Shown piece by piece: positions 43,030 through 54,233 of a DNA stretch of 64,000 nt. Under the pieces are notes generated by a model. The model was given only the letters and a program-made list of their open reading frames with translations, was not told the origin of the DNA and made no database searches. A program made the translations under genes and the position numbers. Numbering within the stretch: the first letter of the stretch is position 1; the number at the start of each line of letters is the position of its first letter. Location of the stretch: NCBI GenBank assembly GCA_905116865.2, contig CAJHNH020004602.1, positions 530,994-594,993 of the forward strand, written 5' to 3'. The stretch is from Candidula unifasciata. Its lineage: Eukaryota > Mollusca > Gastropoda > Stylommatophora > Geomitridae.

Positions 43030-43168
43030 TCGTCTATATTGTCTACCAATATTATGTGCTGATGAAGGCTCCAGAGCCGCAACGTTCGTGTTTTGTCTGT
43101 GTTCGTTATATTGTAAAGCTTACTGATATACTTTTATAATCAGTTTTAATCTTTTCTTAACAAACCAA
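43030..43168 (+). mobile_element. Penelope-type terminal repeat, copy 3, hammerhead-like core
   Basis: CGTC at 43031-43034, an ATATTG/CAATAT stem, CTGATGA at 43059-43065, hairpin GGCTCCAGAGCC, then GCAACG. The CG after GCAA could pair with CG of CGTC as a very short stem III. It is a direct repeat of copy 2, offset by about 220 bp. Confidence 0.5.
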
Positions 43169-43482
43169 TTAATCAGCCGGTTAACAGACTGATCCAGCAA
43201 CCATTCAAATACCAATCAACCCATTTAGTTTATTTTCCTTTTTGATTAATCATCTCGGACACCACCACCATATAGCAGCTGCAATCTATTCTGTTCTTAT
43301 GTAGTAACCTAATGACTAACGTACTACCACTGTCACATCTAGCTGTTATTGAAAACCTACTTGCATAAATGATAAAATAAAACAACAGCGGTTACATTTG
43401 TTGTCGTGTCAGTCTTCACTGTAGCAGCACCGTATGTTACGATTTTAACGATCTAATATCTATGTTTACTTGATCTAAACCA

Positions 43483-43545
43483 GTGGTTCTCAATTTTCCT
43501 AATGCCGCGCACCCTTTAATACAGTTCCTCATGTTGCCAGTCTTC
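43483..43545 (+). mobile_element. hAT-type element end
   Basis: CAGTGGTTCTCAATTTTCCT and CCCTTTAATACAGTTCCTCA match the widely conserved terminal sequence of hAT MITEs. The other end was not found. Confidence 0.7.
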
Positions 43546-43686
43546 GCCATAGCAGCACCATATAATATATATATAAATATTTTTAAATAAATAAGAAAAG
43601 TAAATCAAACACTATGGCGATTCCTGACAATGTTGGACATCAGATCCTCACTGTTGATGCAACATATTTAGAAGTCATCATCATCA

Positions 43687-44340
43687 GGTGACTTGCAGAC
43701 TGGCGTGGGCGATCATGCCTCTCCACAATCTGCGATCTCCTGCAGCATGTATCAGTTCGTGTGCTGACACACCTCCATGCCGTGCAACAAGACTGTCAAG
43801 AATCTTCTCTCGTTGTCTTCCTCTATCCCTCCTTCCACAGATCTTTCCAGTCGTCACAACATGTTATTTTTTCCCTCTTCTCATAACATGGCAGAAAAAT
43901 GATGACTGTCTCCTTCTGATGTCTGTGATAATTTGTCTTCGGGCTCCCGCCTCTTTCAAAACCTCTTGGTTGCTCTTTTTGGCTGTCCAATGTATTCTGA
44001 GCATTCTTCTGTAAAACCACATCTCTGAGACCTCAAGAAATTGTTTGGTCCTGCCTACCGATTGTCCATGATTCACAGCCATATGTTAAAACTCAATGTA
44101 TGTAGCAAGCAAGAATTATTTTTCTAACTCTCAATGACAAGCATATATTGCACAAGATGTTCTTCATTTTATAAAATGCAGTTTTTGCCTCTCCTATTCT
44201 GTTTCTCATCTCATTTATGCATCTTACATCTAATGTTATCCATGTGCCCAGATAGTTACATTTCTCTACTTGTCTCAAAATAACACCATCGACTTTTATT
44301 TCACATTTAGGAATAATTCGCTTCTTTTGAAGTAGTTTGA
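43687..44340 (-). pseudogene. RTE-like LINE fragment
   Basis: On the minus strand: [63 protein letters not shown], then the tail. It matches the order of 1170-1890 and 26860-27380. Two or more frame breaks. Confidence 0.85.
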
Positions 44341-44639
44341 TGCATTTTTAACGGCCGCGTCCATTTTGCGGGGCAAATCTGGCCCATTACCGCTTTCGTC
44401 TGAAAGAAGTTTGAAGCCGATGGGGTCAGTACCTGTCCTGTACCTCCTCTTTTTTCATCAACGATTTTACGTGAAAATAACGCGGCCTATTCACGCGTAA
44501 ATATTATTGTCTCAATATGGTCGTGTGTAACATTGAAAATATTTATTTGTTACATTTCAGTTGCTGCCATAATCTTGAGAACATTGAGTCCTTTTTGGCA
44601 TTTTACCGCATTGTCAATGATTTTCCGTGACTAATCTAG

Positions 44640-45650
44640 TCTAGGTCACATACTTGCTGGATTATATTTTCTGCCTCGGCCGTCCAGAAGGAGCCTCTTT
44701 TGAGACGCATCCCTTTTATATCATTGATGGTGTTGCGCAGTGGGTGGTTGATATCTGCTGATATTCTTATTTACGCTTTCACCTGTACCACTTTATGTCT
44801 GATAGCTGTGGTCGGTAAACACAGGACATACCGAATGGCGTGGCATGAGGTGTCTTTTATGCAGCTGAGTTTGTGCCTCATGGCCTAATTTTGCACCCAA
44901 TCAGCACCAGTCTTTCTAGTTTGGTTCTGCTGACAGTGAGGAGGCCCACACCGTAGTCTATAGCCCTTAGTACAAGTCCCTGATAGAGAAGGAAAAGTAG
45001 GTGTTGTCTAATGTCGGCGTATGCTATCGCCTTCAGCGCCGTCATGCATTTCCTGGCTCTAACTATGCCATTGACTATGTGATTCTTGTATGCCAAGCAT
45101 CTGTCGAAAGTTATGCCAAGGTGTCTCATTGTGTTCGTTCTATCGATGTCTATACCGCGTATGCTCACGATGGAGAATGTGTACTAACAATGTGACTGTT
45201 TCACTGAGAACCACGACAAGGAAACCTTTATCGGGTTTACCTATTTGATTCCTGACAGCACTCACTGAGTCGGTCTCATTTATGTGGTAGCGTTGTTGTA
45301 ATTTCATTCCTGTTGTTTCCTCGTCGGTACACAAGGATATCGTCTGCGAACGACATGGTTCTGCCCAGATCTAGTATCTGTGCACTGGTGGCTAATAATG
45401 TGTACACATTAAAGAGAACGGAGACATTGGTGATATCAAGGGCAAACCTATAAGGACGGGTTGAGGTTTAGATGCCCACCCACCGCACCGCATCTCATCG
45501 ACATTTTTTTCTCTCCAAGAGCGCTGCCCAGTTGACCCACACGTCTCTATGTGAATGTCCATCATCAATCTGATCAGCATGTTGTATAGAACGCTGTTGT
45601 ACGCGTCTGCTAAGTCAGTGGCGGCTGCGTCAATTTCCATTCCTGCCTGA
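44640..45650 (-). pseudogene. RNase H-group LINE, RT palm to connection region
   Basis: Minus-strand pieces in order: TDLADAYNSVLYNMLI (palm, first Asp) near 45600, LSETVTLLVHI, then MRHLGITFDRCLAYKNHI near 45120 and LLYQGLVLRAIDYGVGLL near 45000. The decayed tail continues to about 44640. The YGVGLL block corresponds to YGIAAW in the copy at 31540. Confidence 0.8.
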
Positions 45651-45720
45651 AGGACGTCATACGTATCGTAAGCAAAAATGGTTAGTCAGACAGACAAACG
45701 GACGGGCGGATGGATGAATG

Positions 45721-45917
<197 letters not shown>

Positions 45918-46211
45918 TTGGATAGGGAAATAACCCCTGTATGAATATATAAAATTCTGTTAAAACAGCTTTAAATCCCTTGATTAACGTTAATTGCACA
46001 AGTTACGCCCATCAAACAGCCGTAAACTACAAATAGCATTTACGTGAGGATTCATATGGGGCACCTGAGCAAATAACCCAAAGGGACAGATTAACGGAAC
46101 TGCGGAAGTAATGAACACCAGCTATGGTCCGTACCAGAAGTCGTGCTCAACTTTAAAAATCTGTTATTCAGTAACCGTCCGAATGTATGTCCGAGTGTGC
46201 TATATAATTGT

Positions 46212-46345
46212 CTTTCAGTTAAAAGTCGGCTCTGTGGCTAGGTCTATGCGAACGCTTCGTAATGCCGGGTTCGATCCCAGCTACGGGCCATGGGCCTTTC
46301 GTTGGTTTCAACAGTGGTATCAAGAAAGCCGACCGCCTAGAAAGC
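46212..46345 (+). mobile_element. tRNA-derived SINE-like repeat
   Basis: The A-box-like GGCTCTGTGGCTAGGTCTAT is followed by a B box GCCGGGTTCGATCCC. A body with AGCCGACCGCCTAGAAAGCA continues beyond tRNA length. Confidence 0.65.
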
Positions 46346-47049
46346 AATGGCAAACTACTAGACGTATATTTGCCTAGAAAAACCACAAAACTATATCAAG
46401 AATAGTCTACGGTGGTATAAAGGTTAAGCGTGGTCTGGGTTCAAACACAGGCAGAGGCAGGATTATGTTTTCGAGCGGTACATTTCCAATTTTGACCCCA
46501 AGTCTCAGGCACATTGGGTGCCAGACTGTTTGCAGAATGTTGTGGAAATGGTCTGAAAAGGAAGGACTACAACTCCGCCCCTCTCTTTTTTACCCCTTGC
46601 TTCCCCCTCATGTTTGTGGTCTAGAATATGTGGATGCCGAGCAAATTGTACTGTATAGTATGTTTTGAGAGACGCTCTTTACTTTTAATAACTTTGTTGA
46701 CTGCCCACTTACATCATCATCATTCTGTAGCACAGTGGTTTCCAATGTGGTGGTGGGGGGAAGAGGGGTGTGTGTGCTAAGAAGGCGTAAGGAATTTTTA
46801 AGGGGAGGGGCGTAAAGTAGTTTTTAAACTGAGTGCATTTGTACTTGTACAGTTTAAGAGTTTCAGCTTTAACAGTCATGAAAACAAAACTGCGCTGCCA
46901 GCTTGACGTGGAGAGTGATCTCTGTTGCGCCTGGTCCAACATGAGACCAACATTAGCAAATATCACCGACACGAAACAGTGTCAACAACAACATTAATCT
47001 TTGGGCATGATAATTGAGGTTTGAGGCTGCTACTACAGCTCTCCGGTGA

Positions 47050-47536
47050 CTAGAGAACTGGATGAATACACATGTCGTAATTGTAACAGACTCTGAAAGC
47101 ATGCTGAGAAAAGTGAAGACAGGGATGGTTAAAGCAGAGTTGCAAGCTCCACTGGGAAGGTCACGGGTAGTGAGCACACTTTAGATCTTTACTTTAGGCA
47201 ATGCCGGCGTAGTGGGTAATGAACAGGCAGACAGATTGGCTGGATCCGCGCCACTAGGTGGTGAATTGATACATGACAAGGCAGATGTGGCCCTTTGGGA
47301 ACAAGCAACGGAATTAGTAGAGAAGCCAGTTTATTATGGCCTGGAGAGAATGAGGCAACTGGGTGTAACCAGAGGGTCTGGCCGGCTCACTACACTCAGA
47401 GGAAAGGCAAGACGGTCATATAACCAGATTGTGACCGGTACCATCAGTATTGGAACTCTGCGCTGGCTGCTACTGATGAGGACAGAGCACGCATGGGAAT
47501 GCCTCGAATGCTGTGATGTCAATTCTTTGACTTAAC
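47050..47536 (+). pseudogene. RNase H LINE family, RNase H and C-terminus
   Basis: TDSESMLRKVK (RNase H third acid) near 47090, then GNAGVVGNEQADRLAGSAPL (last acid in the EQADRLA block) from 47200. A 107-codon frame runs to ECLECCDV. The Cys-rich end and the tail GTGATGTCAATTCTT link it to 2697 and 51296. Stops precede the open part. Confidence 0.85.
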
Positions 47537-47654
47537 TCAACTAAAGACAAATTGCAGCGATAATCATATTATCTGCACTTTTAAATAATCGATATAATTT
47601 GCTTCTTATATAGAAGTCAAGGTGGCATGTTCGTGTCTTTACAGGCAGTTGTCT

Positions 47655-47757
47655 CTGGTCACTAGAGGCGTTTTAGGTATATAGGGCTTGACCTATATTT
47701 TATAGACCAAACGGCACACGGCGGGTTATGTGGTCAGCATCACGCCTGGAGGATGGT
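47655..47757 (-). mobile_element. SINE-B fragment (tail part)
   Basis: GGGCTTGACCTATATTTTAT, AGACCAAACGGCACAC and TGTGGTCAGCATCACGCC are shared with 50920-50985, the tail of a tRNA-headed element on the minus strand. Confidence 0.7.
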
Positions 47758-48734
47758 AATGTAGTAGTAATAATGTATTCTAGCAGATATTTTAAAAATA
47801 GCAAGCGATAAATTGTCTTAGAGAAGCCCCATGAAAAAAAAAAAAAAAAATGACATCAGGTGATAACTAAAGATCAGGCGTTCACCGTGACGCTAAGTTT
47901 GCATGTGTCGTAAAATGCAAACAATGGTACGCAAAGTCAAGCACGCGCAACTTAGTTTACGGAATTTACTACAGTGAATTATAGATCTGTTAGTAGTTTT
48001 TTTTTTCCAACGGTTCTCAGTGTCTATATGGGTAGCATAGTAATTAGAGAAATCTGTCTTCATCTGAAGCTTAGATTAAAAGAAGTTGCAGTCAAACTAA
48101 ATTAGTTTCAGCTTTAATATAAATGTACGACAGGCGTTGCGGAATGAAGCAAAGCAACTGTTAGGAAGCAAGCATGCACCTAAGGTCGCTTTAGGCATTC
48201 AGGCATTCGTCTCTCTGCTTGGGAAGAAGGTGGATGCCGTCCCCGAAGAAGGACTTTGGTTATTCTGTGAACGGCTGACATGAAGAAACAGAGCATGTTT
48301 GTGGACTACTTTCTGGGGTAAGCAGCGGAAAGTTTAGGACTTATTTGTGATTGACGGAGGCGTTGGATCTTGGTGCCGCTACCTCGAGCTATGCAGCAAA
48401 ATAACAATCCGCCGTCTTCCGAAGCAATGGAATAGTGTGTGAATTCCAACGACTTTTTCTGAAGACCCCATGTCCATGCTTGCTTGCTGTTCTGACAGTA
48501 GGATAACTTTAGTCTGAAACACCCACTGATATATTTTTTATACTTTTATAATAAACACTGTTGGAATGGGTTTCATTTGGCAACGACTTGTTAGTCGATC
48601 CTGATTGGTATTAGATAAACGAGAGAAAATCACTTTTTTTTTTTTAGCTATTGATGTTTTTCTACGTAGATCTCACGTTCAGTAGTTTGTCACTAAACGG
48701 TAGGCTCTCGGTACCATTGTCGAAACCAGCGCAA

Positions 48735-48841
48735 GACATTCTGCTGCCAAATCGCCTACAGGTGGGATCGAACCCATTACCTGGTTATTATGCAGCGCGT
48801 TCGCAACGCCTGCACCACAGACGCCGACTCTTCAAATCTAA

Positions 48842-48842
<1 letters not shown>
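48735..48842 (-). mobile_element. tRNA-like SINE head beside GACA array
   Basis: On the minus strand CTGTGGTGCAGGCGTTGCGA (A-box-like) is followed by GGGTTCGATCCCACC (B box). The GACA array starts directly at its end. Confidence 0.6.
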
Positions 48843-48844
<2 letters not shown>

Positions 48845-48908
<64 letters not shown>

Positions 48909-48923
48909 GGCAGGCAGGCAGGC

Positions 48924-48973
<50 letters not shown>
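48845..48973. repeat. (GACA)n microsatellite
   Basis: About 129 bp with a central GGCA variant block, running into GAGAGA. Confidence 0.97.
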
Positions 48974-48974
<1 letters not shown>

Positions 48975-49289
48975 GAGGGAGAGAGAGAGATAAAGAAACA
49001 GAAGTTAAAATTTCACCTAAGATTTATTACTGTTACGATTGTTCATGATTGTGGTTCGATTATCGACAATTTTGACACTCATATTGTCTCGTTTACTGTC
49101 ATTGCCGAGAAACCCACAATGCTCATGGTCAAATAAAATAAAATATTACTAGTGTAAGATGGGGAGGAGGACTTCAAATGTTCTAAGGTGGGGGCCTTAT
49201 AGGAGCTTAAATCCCATTAAGTGTGTAATAATAATCGTGCGCTGAAATACACAAACATAGCTTCAAATAATAAGAACGAATAAACATCA

Positions 49290-49515
49290 TCATTACCTTC
49301 ATTAATTTCCACTTCTGCCGTTAAGCGTTGTGAGGAGGAACAGTTTGCCATCCATTACTTGATGGGTAGCAATGGCTATTGTCATTCCGTGTTGATGTAG
49401 AAGCTCTTTAATGTCATCAGTCCATGATCTCCTAGGGCGGCCTCTTGGTTTCACTTCAGACCTTTGGTAGTTGTTCAGGCTTCATTCTTACTCTATGACC
49501 AAACAATTTGATCTT
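49290..49515 (-). pseudogene. RTE-like LINE 3' tail
   Basis: The minus strand encodes RRSWTDDIKELLHQHGMTIA, then IATHQVMDGKLFLLTTL, the C-terminal RPRRSW-type ending of the LINE. The upstream part is missing. Confidence 0.75.
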
Positions 49516-49574
49516 CTGTTTCTCAATATAATAAATAAACAGATACTTAAAAAGAGAACTTCTGTACAGGGTTT

Positions 49575-49593
49575 GGGGGGGGGGGGGGGGGGG
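49575..49593. repeat. G-run of 19
   Basis: Homopolymer tract followed by AAGGGG. Confidence 0.97.
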
Positions 49594-50171
49594 AAGGGGT
49601 GCTACCACTGGAAATATAATTCAGTCAGTGTACTCCAGCAAAGCATGATAAACAAATTGTAATGTACTGATTGACACTCGTATATATGTCAGAAAGAAAT
49701 AGAGGCAAAAGGACATAAACGACAACACAAATTGCCTATACGGGTATTTACTAGAGAGAATCTAACCTGCAGCCATATGACGTCATCGTTAATTAATCTC
49801 TAACAAACAGCTTGATGGTGTGATCTACCGAAGCATCGCCCTCTTGTCCCAGATACAGAATCAGATGCAAGATAACTTAAAACAATTAATTATCATTAAA
49901 TGGATCTAACCTGACACAGTTTTAAAATGAGGTCTTAAGCTGTACACAGAAAAGATAAACATGCCGACAGTGAATAAGCGAATGATAGCTATGACTGTCC
50001 GTGGTGAAACCGTTCTTTCCCTCACATGATCTTATGCACTGCTTTGTGGGTGTGAGGATTAAACTGCGGGAGGTTGTCCGTGTTAATGCTTCATATCTTG
50101 GGATTCCATACCTCTATTGCATCGTTTGCATGGTCGACATATTTTTAAAGTTGGTCTGTACACAATTGCTC

Positions 50172-50606
50172 GGTACGATGTACTGTCTACGGTACGATGT
50201 ACTGTCTACGGTACGATGTACTGTTTACGGTACGATGTACTGTCTACGGTACGATGTACTGTCTACGGTACGATGTACTGTCTACGGTACGATGTACTGT
50301 CTACGGTACGATGTACTGTCTACGATACGATGTACTGTCTACGGTACGATGTACTGTCTACGGTACGATGTACTGTCTACGGTACGATGTACTGTCTACA
50401 GTACGATGTACTGTCTACGGTACGATGTACTGTCTACGGTACGATGTACTGTCTACGGTACGATGTACTGTCTACGGTACGATGTACTGTCTACGATACG
50501 ATGTACTGTCTACGGTACGATGTACTGTCTACGGTACGATGTACTGTCTACGGTACGATGTACTGTCTACGGTACGATGTACTGTCTACGATACGATGTA
50601 CTGTCT
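50172..50606. repeat. 19-bp minisatellite, about 23 copies
   Basis: The unit is GGTACGATGTACTGTCTAC, extremely uniform. GGTACG to GATACG variants sit near 50324, 50494 and 50589 and one CAGTACG near 50400. Because 19 is not a multiple of three and the unit lacks stops in every plus frame, three long plus-strand frames exist; they are not genes. Each unit has two GTAC palindromes. Confidence 0.97.
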
Positions 50607-50884
50607 GTTGAAATATAATTCAAATGGCCGTACCATTTTACCAGGTATTCTGATAAAATATAACTTTTGTTTCGCCCAGTTTCTTTCGGGTATTGATTAA
50701 ATACACCAATCCACTCCTTCCCTCCCCCGAGTCTCTTCAGTGCCATGCCGGGAACTTCTGGGTGAAGAACGTTCCACAAGTGTGGAAAAATGGGTAGGAG
50801 GGGGGGGGGGGTGTTGGAACTACTTCCAGGAGGATATAGTAAAGTAGCCATATTTGATCTTTGTTCTTCTTTAAAAAAAAGTAA

Positions 50885-51155
50885 AGGACCCTTTTCCACG
50901 CCTTTAGGCGTATAGGGCATATAGGGCTAGACCTATATTTTATAGACCAACGGCACAAGATGGGTGATGTGGTCAGCATCACACCGGCCGCCTCTACTTC
51001 CCAGGACTGCACCCGGTACCCACTCAAGGCTGGTTCGACGTGGGAGCCAAGGTCATTGTTGAAGAAAAGTCCGGCTCCGCCAGGGAGCGAACACGGGGCC
51101 CTACCGATCCGTGGCGAGCGTCTAGCCGCTCTGCCACGGCAAGTCCCGTTCTTCT
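50885..51155 (-). mobile_element. SINE-B, tRNA-headed copy
   Basis: On the minus strand the head CCGTGGCAGAGCGGCTAGAC (A box) is followed by GTGTTCGCTCCCTGG (B-box-like), then a body with GGTACCGGGTGCAGTCCTGG, and ends with ATAAAATATAGGTCTAGCCC. The 47655 fragment repeats its last 100 bp. Confidence 0.75.
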
Positions 51156-51295
51156 TTAAACTCCACCATAATACATCGACTGTCGGAATGATGGCCATGT
51201 GTTCTAATCCTTAACAAGACTGGGGACGCTTACAATGAGTTGAATCAAGAATCGACATCATATCTATCTTCTAAAGTTGACCACTTTCAGCTAGG

Positions 51296-51800
51296 TCAGA
51301 TTGCATTGCTGCTCTCTTTCCTGTCTGCTATATTTGTGGTGACGTTTCTGGTCTTGATCTCATCTGGTTTTTCGACATCATAGCACTCTGGACACTCATA
51401 TACGCTCCTCGTCCTCAACTTAGGCTGACAGCGAAGCGCTCCATCACCAGTGGTGCCAGCAGCACTTTGATTAAATGTTCGTCTTGCCTGTCTCCTGGGT
51501 GTAGAAGCAAAACGGTCATAAATTAACCTACACTCTTTGGTCCAGCCAGCCAGCATAGAAAGGGTACCGTGAAATATTTCGGATTTTAAAAAGTCGGTCC
51601 ATAGGTTGTTGACCTTGTCATCCATGTAGTGCATGCTGGTAAAATTTCTGGGGCTAGTTCTGTATACCAGAAAACGCCTAAAAGCCTGGAAAAGATACTG
51701 ACTTCACGTTTGGAAGGATATTTTTGCAACGAATACCAGTGCTCTGGAGTAGTCGTGGTGAAATGAGAAGTGTTATTTCCCTGTGTGGTCAAAGTGATAA
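51296..51800 (-). pseudogene. RNase H LINE family, C-terminal fragment
   Basis: The frame at 51634-51296 has RRQARRTFNQSAAGTTGDGA and LRTRSVYECPECYDV, aligned with GKARRSYNQ and MRTEHAWECLECCDV at 47400-47520. The upstream part to about 51800 is poorly matched. Confidence 0.65.
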
Positions 51801-51959
51801 CCTCATTGTTGTCCGCTACGGAGTTGTCACCCTAGAAAATTGCCTCGTATCTAGATTATCTGGATAATTTTTAGGAAGCGACACGGGAAACATGTATAGG
51901 CCGTCGAGATATTACTGGATAATGGATGCCATAATTTTGAAGTAGTATATCTTTCCGTC

Positions 51960-51961
<2 letters not shown>

Positions 51962-52037
<76 letters not shown>
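51962..52037. repeat. (TC)n microsatellite
   Basis: 76 bp, pure. Confidence 0.98.
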
Positions 52038-52038
<1 letters not shown>

Positions 52039-52161
52039 ACTCATTCTCTGGATGTCCATTCTAATGCTACGTGTCATTCCGTTGACTTTCAGTATTTCTG
52101 TTGACATCTGCTTATTCTGTATCTCCGGTTTCTGCCATTCTTGCTGTCGTTCTACATGTAA

Positions 52162-52162
<1 letters not shown>

Positions 52163-52217
<55 letters not shown>

Positions 52218-52264
52218 AGAGAGAGAGAGAGAGAGAGAGAGAACAAAGAATATATATATATATA
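52163..52264. repeat. Compound (TG)n(GA)n(TA)n microsatellite
   Basis: TG to 52214, GA to 52242, TA to 52264. Confidence 0.97.
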
Positions 52265-52483
52265 AGTGTCCTCTAAACACAACAGTGCGCCGTCGTCATG
52301 GAGTCCTGTTGCAGAACTTCCGGTGCCCTTCTCCCATTACTGGGAATTCACATCTGTGAAGATCCCTCGATCGTTTGCCAGGCTTGAAGGTCGTGTGGAT
52401 GGTCGTTTCTACGTAGAGATAGCTCAAGTAGAGGCACTGTCATATACACATTGGGAAGTGTGTAAAAGTGTGGTGAGGGCGCA

Positions 52484-53060
52484 TGCATGTATGTATGTAT
52501 GTATGTATGTATGTATGTATGTATGTATGTATGTATGTATGTATGTATGTATGTATGTATGTATGTATGTATGTATGTATGTATGTATGTATGTATGTAT
52601 GTATGTATGTATGTATGTGTGGTGTAGTATGGTATGTATGTATGTATGTATGTATGTATGTATGTATGTATGTATGTATGTATGTATGTATGTATGTATG
52701 TATGTATGTATGTATGTATGTATGTATGTATGTATGTATGTATGTATGTATGTATGTATGTATGTATATGTATGTATGTGTATGTATGTATGTATGTATG
52801 TGGATGGATGGATGGATGGATGGATGGATGGATGGATGGATGGATGGATGGATGGATGGATGGATGATGGATGGATGGATGGATGGATGATGGATGGATG
52901 GATGGATGTGGATGGATGGATGGATGGATGTATGGATGGGCTGGATGGATGGATGTATGTATGGCTATGGATATGGATGTATGTATGTATGGATGGATGT
53001 GGCTGGATGTGGATGTATGTGTGTGTATGTATGTATGTATGTTTGTGTGTGTCTGTGTGT
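52484..53060. repeat. (TATG)n / (GATG)n compound microsatellite
   Basis: TATG array 52484-52800 broken once near 52617-52632, then GATG to about 52960, then mixed TATG/TGTG. Met/Tyr/Val/Cys and His/Ile/Thr/Tyr frames are artefacts. Confidence 0.98.
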
Positions 53061-53804
53061 GTGTGTGTGTATTTATGCATGTATGTATTTATATGAGTCG
53101 CGTGTGTGAATAATAAAATGTATGTGTGTGTGTGTGAGGGAGTGCAAAAGATCCCAGATTCCGAGGCCACTGCCTGGTGTAATGTGGTCACTGTCAGTAA
53201 ATGAATAAAACAAAATGTTATGGGGGGAAAAGGGAGGGGGGGGCAGCTCACACCATCCCACCCCTCCCAAAATTTTAAATGTTCGCTTATACTTTTCATA
53301 TTAGTTCAGACAGTATATATTGTTGTATGAATTCTCCATTCAGCACATTTTTATTATTGTTATTATTACTACCAGCTCAGCCATGTTTAAGCTCCATAGG
53401 ACACCTCCCAAGAAAATTGGTGAAGAGGTTAAGCTCGTACTTTCCTTGCGCCCCCCCCCCACCCAAATGTTTTCTTTGTGTCGAGACCCCTGAAGCAGAC
53501 GCCCAAACAGACATACCAAGAGCTAGTCAAACAGACAGATCTCTTTAGCACACGCACATATAAGTTTATAATAGAAAGAAACTAATAGACATACAACTCA
53601 CACACGTAGGCACGTACACATACACATACACATGCACACATGATCTCAGTACCCCAGCATTGAGCACACTGGCACCCACTGAGCACAGAAAGATGTGTTA
53701 GCGTCCATTGCTACTGTTCGGTTCTGATATCTGTGTGCTTGCAATATTCACGCCAGGCACATGGCGCAGGTGTTGTAAATGTTAGGAGTATCATACAGTC
53801 CTGG

Positions 53805-53882
53805 TGGCTTACTGGTCGAGTGAACCTTTTGCCTTTGCGCTCTTAATGTTGTGGGTTCAATTTGGGATCGCGTTGGTAGGTT
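53805..53882 (+). mobile_element. tRNA-like SINE head
   Basis: GTGGCTTACTGGTCGAGTGA (A-box-like) and GTGGGTTCAATTTGGG (B-box-like) are about 50 bp apart. No clear tail family. Confidence 0.45.
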
Positions 53883-54199
53883 AACGTGCGCAATTTGTTT
53901 TTTGGAGATTCTTAGGGGTCGTTGCTGAAGCTACAGAGTCCGTTTGTTATATGGATAATTACAAGAGCAGCCTGTGTATAAATCACTGCCCACAAAGAAA
54001 TGTCTTTAAGGAATATAAGCTATGTTAAGATAAGTATTATTTGTCATTGTTTAATTATGTGGGCCACACTCTTTGTCTGTCTGTCGATCTGTCTGTTTTT
54101 CTGGTTGTTTGTCTGTCTCTCTTTAAAGTTATCGCCCCTGATTTTATCAAATATTGCCAACTGTACAAGTTGTCTTTTTACATAATCGAATGCTCAAGA

Positions 54200-54200
<1 letters not shown>

Positions 54201-54230
<30 letters not shown>
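54201..54230. repeat. A-run of 30
   Basis: Homopolymer; may mark the 3' end of an unrecognised retrocopy on the plus strand, but nothing upstream is recognisable. Confidence 0.95.

Positions 54231-54233
<3 letters not shown>

Noticed and set aside
50172..50606. Possible CRISPR-like array
   Set aside because: Units are contiguous without spacers and the genome is eukaryotic.
50001..50700. Three long overlapping plus-strand ORFs of 160-205 codons
   Set aside because: They are translations of the 19-bp minisatellite in all three frames, with no non-repeat coding signal.
52266..53299. ORFs of 276 and 291 codons (Met/Tyr/Val/Cys and His/Ile/Thr/Tyr repeats)
   Set aside because: They are produced by the TATG/GATG microsatellite; the unique ends have no recognisable domain.
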